Assembly: GCF_020215665.1 (NCBI RefSeq) | Contig: NZ_CP084061.1 | Coordinates: 5,678,501 to 5,742,500 of the forward strand | Source of the DNA: Blautia parvula | GTDB taxonomy: Bacteria > Bacillota > Clostridia > Lachnospirales > Lachnospiraceae | Reading direction: 5' to 3' | DNA length: 64,000 nt | Shown: positions 60,057 to 64,000 of the stretch, piece by piece | Layout of the letters: every line of letters begins with the position of its first letter | Position numbering within the stretch: the first letter of the stretch is position 1 | Notes under the pieces: model-generated | Seen by the model: only the letters and a program-made list of their open reading frames with translations | Told to the model about the DNA's origin: nothing | The model's database searches: none | Made by a program: the position numbers and the translations under genes

Positions 60057-60914
60057 TCAATACACCTGAAGTTCGTTTATATATTTATCAATATTCTTCA
60101 GCTTCTCCTCATTGGAGTAACCGATCTTTTTGTTGATATCAGCACAAAGCGTTTCCATAAGAAATTCCACGCCCACGTATGAATTGAAGAAGGTACTGCT
60201 GTTTAAGCCGACGGTGAAGACAATATCCGCGTATTGTGCCAGCAGCGCGCTCCGCTTGTCTGTGATGACTACGATACCGGCGCCTGCGTCCTCGGCCATC
60301 TGTACTGCCATCTTATCCAGCTTGGAATATCTGGGAAAGCTGTAGACGATCACACAGTCTTCCTTTCCGATATCACTTAAATGGTCAATGACATTGGCAT
60401 TGGAATCATTGGTAGGGTACACATCCGGCAGCATATGTTTTAAAAGGAAATAAGTATAGGCGCCCACACCGGAGTTGGCCCTGGAAGCTATGACAAATTT
60501 TTTCCGGCTTTTGATGATCAGGTCAGCGGCCTTGTCAAAGGTTTCCCTGGAGTTATTTTTCAGAACAGAGGAAATATTAGCCTCTGTGTTCACCAGAAAT
60601 TCTTCCATAAAGTTGGCTTCGCCCCGCTCCATACTCATTTTCAGACGTTCGTACGGAACGGTAATATTGCTGGACATGCTGTAGACATTGTCCTTATAGC
60701 TGTTCCGCAGATTCCGCTGAAAGTCCATGAAGCCGGTAAATCCCAGTGCTCTGGAGAAGCGGATCACAGAGGATTCGCTGACGCTTAACTTCATGGCGAT
60801 ATCCGTGGAGGTCATAAAAAAAGCCTCCTCCACATTGTCTATGATAAATTCTGCAATGACCTTTCCGGTCTTGGTAAGTTTGGTACTTTTGAGTAATTCC
60901 TTTATTTCATTCAT
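60057..60914 (-). CDS. RpiR/MurR-family regulator with SIS domain
   Basis: The 285-residue regulator has the RpiR helix-turn-helix (IAMKLSVSESSVIRFSRALG, GFMDFQRNLRNSYKDN) and a SIS domain that binds phosphosugars (KKFVIASRANSGVGAYTYFL, DCVIVYSFPRYSKLDKMAVQ, IVVITDKRSALLAQYADIVF). It starts at ATG 60914 after a GGGGGAATTGC site. It is divergent from the alanine dehydrogenase gene and might control it, although a phosphosugar effector would be unusual for alanine use. Confidence 0.85.
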   Translation of the reverse strand: MNEIKELLKSTKLTKTGKVIAEFIIDNVEEAFFMTSTDIAMKLSVSESSVIRFSRALGFTGFMDFQRNLRNSYKDNVYSMSSNITVPYERLKMSMERGEANFMEEFLVNTEANISSVLKNNSRETFDKAADLIIKSRKKFVIASRANSGVGAYTYFLLKHMLPDVYPTNDSNANVIDHLSDIGKEDCVIVYSFPRYSKLDKMAVQMAEDAGAGIVVITDKRSALLAQYADIVFTVGLNSSTFFNSYVGVEFLMETLCADINKKIGYSNEEKLKNIDKYINELQVY

Positions 60915-61083
60915 GCAATTCCCCCAATAATATCCCTTTATCCAGGGATTTTTCGCAAATGATCATATTTTTCCGAAATTTTAAAGCTTCCTATGTATAT
61001 GTTAAAATTGTAACATATATCTTAAAATTTTGAATGGACAATTTAACCAAAAAACCAGTCTCTTTTTCTGTAAATCTGTCTTA

Positions 61084-61112
61084 TTGCACAAATGCTTGAT
61101 GTGTGATAAAGT
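61084..61112 (+). promoter_or_regulatory. Promoter of ald, with long leader
   Basis: TTGCAC (61084-61089) and TAAAGT (61107-61112) have a 17-bp spacer. About 230 bp separate it from ATG 61350. The leader includes a GC-rich stem near 61283-61312 (ACCCA with TGGGT, enclosing CCACGTGG and CCGCGG). I could not match it to a known riboswitch. The part 60915-61083 is AT-rich and holds nothing clear. Confidence 0.5.
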
Positions 61113-61349
61113 AAAACCATCAAAGAAATGAAGAAAAAAAGTCTTTTAAAATATAAAATGAAAAATAATATTCATAACTCTATCAGCAGGACGATGACTG
61201 GTTTCATATATTACATCATAGTATTTCATAAGTGTATCTCATTGGAATTTCATAACCGGAGGGTTTTGAAATAAATAAACCACCCACGTGGATCCGCGGC
61301 CTGGGTGCTTCCAAATTAAGCGGAACAAAAATATCAGGAGGATATAATT

Positions 61350-62462
61350 ATGAGAGTAGGATGCGTGAAGGAAATCAAAAACAATGAGTATCGTGTAGGT
61401 TTAACACCGGACAATGTTGTCTCTTATGTCAATGCCGGCCATGAAGTTTATATTGAAAAAGACGCAGGCATCGGCTCAGGATTTACCACAGACGAGTATG
61501 TAAAAGCAGGAGCTGTGATTCTTGATTCTGCGAAAGAAGTCTGGGACAGATCTGAGATGATGGTGAAGGTAAAAGAACCGCTGAAAGAAGAGTACCAGTA
61601 TTTCCACGAGGGACTGATTCTTTACACATACCTGCATCTCGCTGCTGACCGTCCTCTTACAGATGCGCTGCTGGCATCAAAGGTAAAGGGCGTTGCTTAT
61701 GAGACTCTGATCGAGAGAAATGGCAGTCTGCCGCTGCTGGCACCTATGAGCCAGATCGCAGGACGCCTCAGTATCCAGGAAGGAGCAAAATATCTGGAGA
61801 AACCGTTCGGAGGTTCCGGTGTTCTGCTCTCCGGTGTACCGGGTACACCAAAAGCCAATGTTGTCATTCTGGGAGGCGGCAATGTTGGTACCAATGCCTG
61901 CAAGATCGCTGTGGGAATGGGCGCGAACGTGACGATCACGGATATCAGTCTGAACCGTCTTGCATATCTGGATGATATCTTCGGTTCCAGAATCCAGACC
62001 CTGTACAGCACAGATGCTGCCATAGCCAATGCAGTGGCAAACGCGGATCTGGTCATCGGCTCAGTCTTGATTCCGGGTAAGGCAGCCCCCAAGATCATGA
62101 AGAGAGAGTATCTGAAAAATATGAGACCCGGAAGTGTGATCGTGGATGTGGCAGTGGACCAGGGCGGATGCTGTGAGACAACAAAAGTGACCTATCACGA
62201 TGACCCGACCTTCGTTGTAGATGGTGTTGTGCACTATTGTGTGGGAAATATGCCGGGTGCGGTACCCAGAACATCCACCATCGCCCTTACAAACGCTACC
62301 CTGAAATATGGTCTTGAGATTGCCGGAAAAGGTCTTGAGACAGCATGCAAAGAAAATAATGTTGTGTATTCTGCTATTAATACGTATAATGGATTCAGTA
62401 CATGTAAAAATGTATCGTTAAGTTTCAATATGGAAAATACAGATGTTACAACCTTGTTCTGA
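61350..62462 (+). CDS. ald: Alanine dehydrogenase
   Basis: The 370-residue enzyme oxidises L-alanine to pyruvate and ammonia with NAD+, or runs in reverse. The start MRVGCVKEIKNNEYRVGLTP is diagnostic. Catalytic residues are the Lys in MVKVKEPLKEEY and the His in YTYLHLAADRPL. The NAD fold reads NVVILGGGNVGTNACKIAVG, and DVAVDQGGCCETT and VVDGVVHYCVGNMPGAVPRT complete the pattern. It starts after AGGAGGAT. The alanine symporter follows after a structured gap, suggesting alanine import and use as a carbon and nitrogen source. Confidence 0.95.
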   Translation: MRVGCVKEIKNNEYRVGLTPDNVVSYVNAGHEVYIEKDAGIGSGFTTDEYVKAGAVILDSAKEVWDRSEMMVKVKEPLKEEYQYFHEGLILYTYLHLAADRPLTDALLASKVKGVAYETLIERNGSLPLLAPMSQIAGRLSIQEGAKYLEKPFGGSGVLLSGVPGTPKANVVILGGGNVGTNACKIAVGMGANVTITDISLNRLAYLDDIFGSRIQTLYSTDAAIANAVANADLVIGSVLIPGKAAPKIMKREYLKNMRPGSVIVDVAVDQGGCCETTKVTYHDDPTFVVDGVVHYCVGNMPGAVPRTSTIALTNATLKYGLEIAGKGLETACKENNVVYSAINTYNGFSTCKNVSLSFNMENTDVTTLF

Positions 62463-62477
62463 TACTATCACTTATAT

Positions 62478-62611
62478 GTAACTGTTCAGTACCTTCACAG
62501 TTACGAGCAAAAATCCATGTAAAATCGCCTTTGGCGATGGGATTTTTGCCTGGCTGCTGAACTTTTTCTTACGGTCAGCGCAGTAAATGCGCAGACCTGC
62601 TGAATAGTTAC
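62478..62611 (+). repeat. Folded multi-stem element, candidate small RNA or MITE-like repeat
   Basis: An outer stem pairs GTAACTGTTCAG (62478-62489) with CTGAATAGTTAC (62600-62611), 11 of 12. Inside, GCAAAAATCC (62507-62516) pairs with GGATTTTTGC (62540-62549) around an ATCGCC-TTT-GGCGAT hairpin, and GGTC-A-GCGCA (62573-62582) pairs with TGCGC-A-GACC (62588-62597). GTAACTGT can instead pair with ACAGTTAC at 62497-62504. No protein frame explains it. Confidence 0.5.
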
Positions 62612-62637
62612 ACTTATACTACATAAAGTATTTTACA

Positions 62638-62692
62638 GCGCGGCAATAGGTTAAAGACAGATGTCGGTTTCGTACCTTTGCCGCGCTCTTTT
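62638..62692 (+). terminator. Terminator just before the alanine symporter
   Basis: GCGCGGCAA (62638-62646) pairs with TTGCCGCGC (62678-62686), extended by AGGT with ACCT, then TCTTTTTCTC. It lies 30 bp before the ATG of the symporter, so that gene depends on read-through or antitermination. Confidence 0.75.
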
Positions 62693-62721
62693 TCTCATTG
62701 GATTCGATTGGAGGTAGATCT

Positions 62722-64000
62722 ATGGATAGTATTTTGCATTTGCTGGAAAAAGTACAGGCAGTCGTTTGGGGACCGCCTACTATGGTTTTATTGATCGGGA
62801 CAGGTTTATATTTTACGCTGAGACTGAAATGTCTGCAGGTTGTACATCTTCCGAGAGCACTGCGGTATATTTTTGAAAAAGAGGAGGGCGAAGGAGATGT
62901 CTCCGCGTTTGGATCCCTCTGCACGGCCCTGGCGGCCACCATTGGAACCGGCAGTATTGTGGGTGTTGCCACAGCACTGCGGGTGGGCGGCCCGGGCGCA
63001 CTTTTCTGGATGTGGGTTTCTGCCTTTGTGGGTATGGCTACAAAATACGCGGAAGGCCTTCTGGCAGTAAAATACCGCACGGTGGACGAGAACGGTCAGA
63101 TCGCCGGAGGTCCCATGTACTATATCCAGAACGGCATGGGAAAAAAGTGGATCTGGCTTGCAAAGCTCTTTGCCTTTTTCGGTATCATCACAGCACTGCT
63201 GGGCTGCGGGACTTTTCCGCAGGTAAACGCGATCACAGAGTCAGCAAGTGAGGCGTTCCATCTTCCTGTGGCCATCATTGGCATTGTGGTTACCATAGCG
63301 GTGGCAGCAGTTGTCCTGGGAGGACTGAAATCCATCTCCAAGGTGGCGGAACTGGTTGTCCCGGTCATGGCGGCAGCTTATGTGATCGGTTCCTTTGCAG
63401 TGCTTTTTGTCAATGCATCAGCCATTCCGAAAGCATTTGCCCTTATCTTTGAATCGGCATTTACGCCTCATGCCATGCTGGGCGGCGCCGGCGGAACCAT
63501 TATGATCTCTGTGATGACTGCCATGCGCACGGGATTTGCCAGGGGTATTTACACAAATGAAGCAGGCCTTGGAAGTTCACCCATCGTTGTGGCTGCAGCA
63601 AAGACAAAATCCTGTGTGCGCCAGGGGCTTATTTCCATGACAAGCGTATTTTTCACCACGATCATCATCTGTACCATGACAGGTATTGTGGTGATCACCT
63701 CAGGCCTTCTGGAAACCACAGAGCTGGACGGCGGTCTGCTTTCAAATGCGGCCTTCAATGCCAGCCTTCCCGGGGATATCGGCATGTACATGGTGACCAT
63801 CGGCCTTATTTTCTTCTCCTTTACCACCATTATCGGCTGGTGTTATTATGGGGAGCGCTGTCTGGTATATCTGTTCAACAGCGTAAAATACATACTGCCT
63901 TATAAGATGGTTTATATTGCCTGCATAGCAGTGGCTCCGTTTTTATCCCTGAAACCTATCTGGCTTCTGGCGGATATTACCAATGCCTGCATGGCATTTC
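62722..64000 (+). CDS. Sodium:alanine symporter (AGCS family), 5' part
   Basis: The frame is open from ATG 62722, which follows TTGGAGGTAG, to the window end, 426 codons. Family marks are LRLKCLQVVHLPRALRYIFE, SLCTALAATIGTGSIVGVAT, the signature GGPGALFWMWVSAFVGMATK, IAGGPMYYIQNGMGKKW and FARGIYTNEAGLGSSPIVVA. AGCS proteins import alanine or glycine with sodium. Downstream of ald, alanine is the obvious substrate. Only about the last 20-60 residues should be missing. Confidence 0.95.
   Translation, partial: MDSILHLLEKVQAVVWGPPTMVLLIGTGLYFTLRLKCLQVVHLPRALRYIFEKEEGEGDVSAFGSLCTALAATIGTGSIVGVATALRVGGPGALFWMWVSAFVGMATKYAEGLLAVKYRTVDENGQIAGGPMYYIQNGMGKKWIWLAKLFAFFGIITALLGCGTFPQVNAITESASEAFHLPVAIIGIVVTIAVAAVVLGGLKSISKVAELVVPVMAAAYVIGSFAVLFVNASAIPKAFALIFESAFTPHAMLGGAGGTIMISVMTAMRTGFARGIYTNEAGLGSSPIVVAAAKTKSCVRQGLISMTSVFFTTIIICTMTGIVVITSGLLETTELDGGLLSNAAFNASLPGDIGMYMVTIGLIFFSFTTIIGWCYYGERCLVYLFNSVKYILPYKMVYIACIAVAPFLSLKPIWLLADITNACMAF

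Noticed and set aside
61113-61349. Glycine, T-box or other known riboswitch before ald
   Set aside because: I looked for conserved core sequences and could not find them; only generic stem structure is visible.
1-64000. CRISPR arrays, tRNA or rRNA genes, complete insertion sequences
   Set aside because: No regularly spaced repeat-spacer units, cloverleaf-like tRNA ends, rRNA motifs or transposase with terminal repeats were seen; the ATTTAAA and CAAGAT repeats are too short and few to be CRISPR.

Overview
The window looks like a chromosomal segment of a gut-type Lachnospiraceae bacterium (Blautia or Clostridium cluster XIVa-like Firmicute). I infer this from the mid-range G+C, AGGAGG-type ribosome sites before nearly every gene, sigma-A promoters (several with extended TGN -10 boxes), lipoprotein binding proteins, a multi-domain hybrid sensor kinase, and many small sugar and acid operons each with its own regulator. 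I saw no tRNA, rRNA, CRISPR array or complete insertion sequence. Both edges cut a gene: a GNAT acetyltransferase at 1-141 and a sodium:alanine symporter from 62722 to the end.

Region 1 (424-10933) is one long plus-strand operon: sugar ABC importer (binding protein and two permeases), a cytoplasmic apiosidase-like glycosidase, a LacI regulator, a fucose-isomerase-fold protein, a transketolase split into two subunits, and an FGGY kinase. The set matches the isomerase, kinase and two-subunit transketolase route for D-apiose. Four ATTTAAA boxes at exactly 21-bp period lie just after the promoter.

Region 2 (11007-25838) is regulatory and transport material: a regulator with two GntR-type DNA-binding domains and its own dyad operator, an HD-GYP response regulator paired with a hybrid histidine kinase, an EamA exporter, an AraC regulator, a GNAT acetyltransferase, a heterodimeric ABC exporter, a membrane GGDEF protein and a solitary tyrosine recombinase.

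Region 3 (25889-46602) is the most interesting part. It holds a YtcJ-like amidohydrolase with a GntP permease, an HpcH/HpaI-type aldolase with a 2-hydroxyacid dehydrogenase and an unrecognised TIM-barrel protein, a TRAP transporter, a second operon (dehydrogenase, FGGY kinase, flavin reductase, cupin, fucose-isomerase-fold protein), an Ldh2-type reductase with a HAD phosphatase, an AraC regulator (44729-45586, minus), and an HPr-like protein without the phosphorylatable histidine followed by a sugar acetyltransferase. Six of the promoter regions carry the same bipartite element, CAAGAT repeated at exactly 21 bp. This ties the operons into one probable regulon, with one copy beside the AraC gene itself. 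I cannot name the substrate; it looks like an undescribed sugar or sugar-acid pathway.

Region 4 (46603-54572) has a MacB-type ABC system with a large surface protein in place of a usual adaptor, an OmpR-type two-component system, a nitroreductase, a decayed cupin gene and a type I isopentenyl-diphosphate isomerase. Region 5 (54571-59995) is a phenolic-acid decarboxylase cluster: LysR regulator, UbiD-like decarboxylase, zinc-ribbon subunit, anion permease, UbiX-like flavin prenyltransferase and LpdD-like protein. Region 6 (60057-64000) has an RpiR regulator, alanine dehydrogenase behind a long leader, a folded multi-stem element, a terminator and the alanine symporter.
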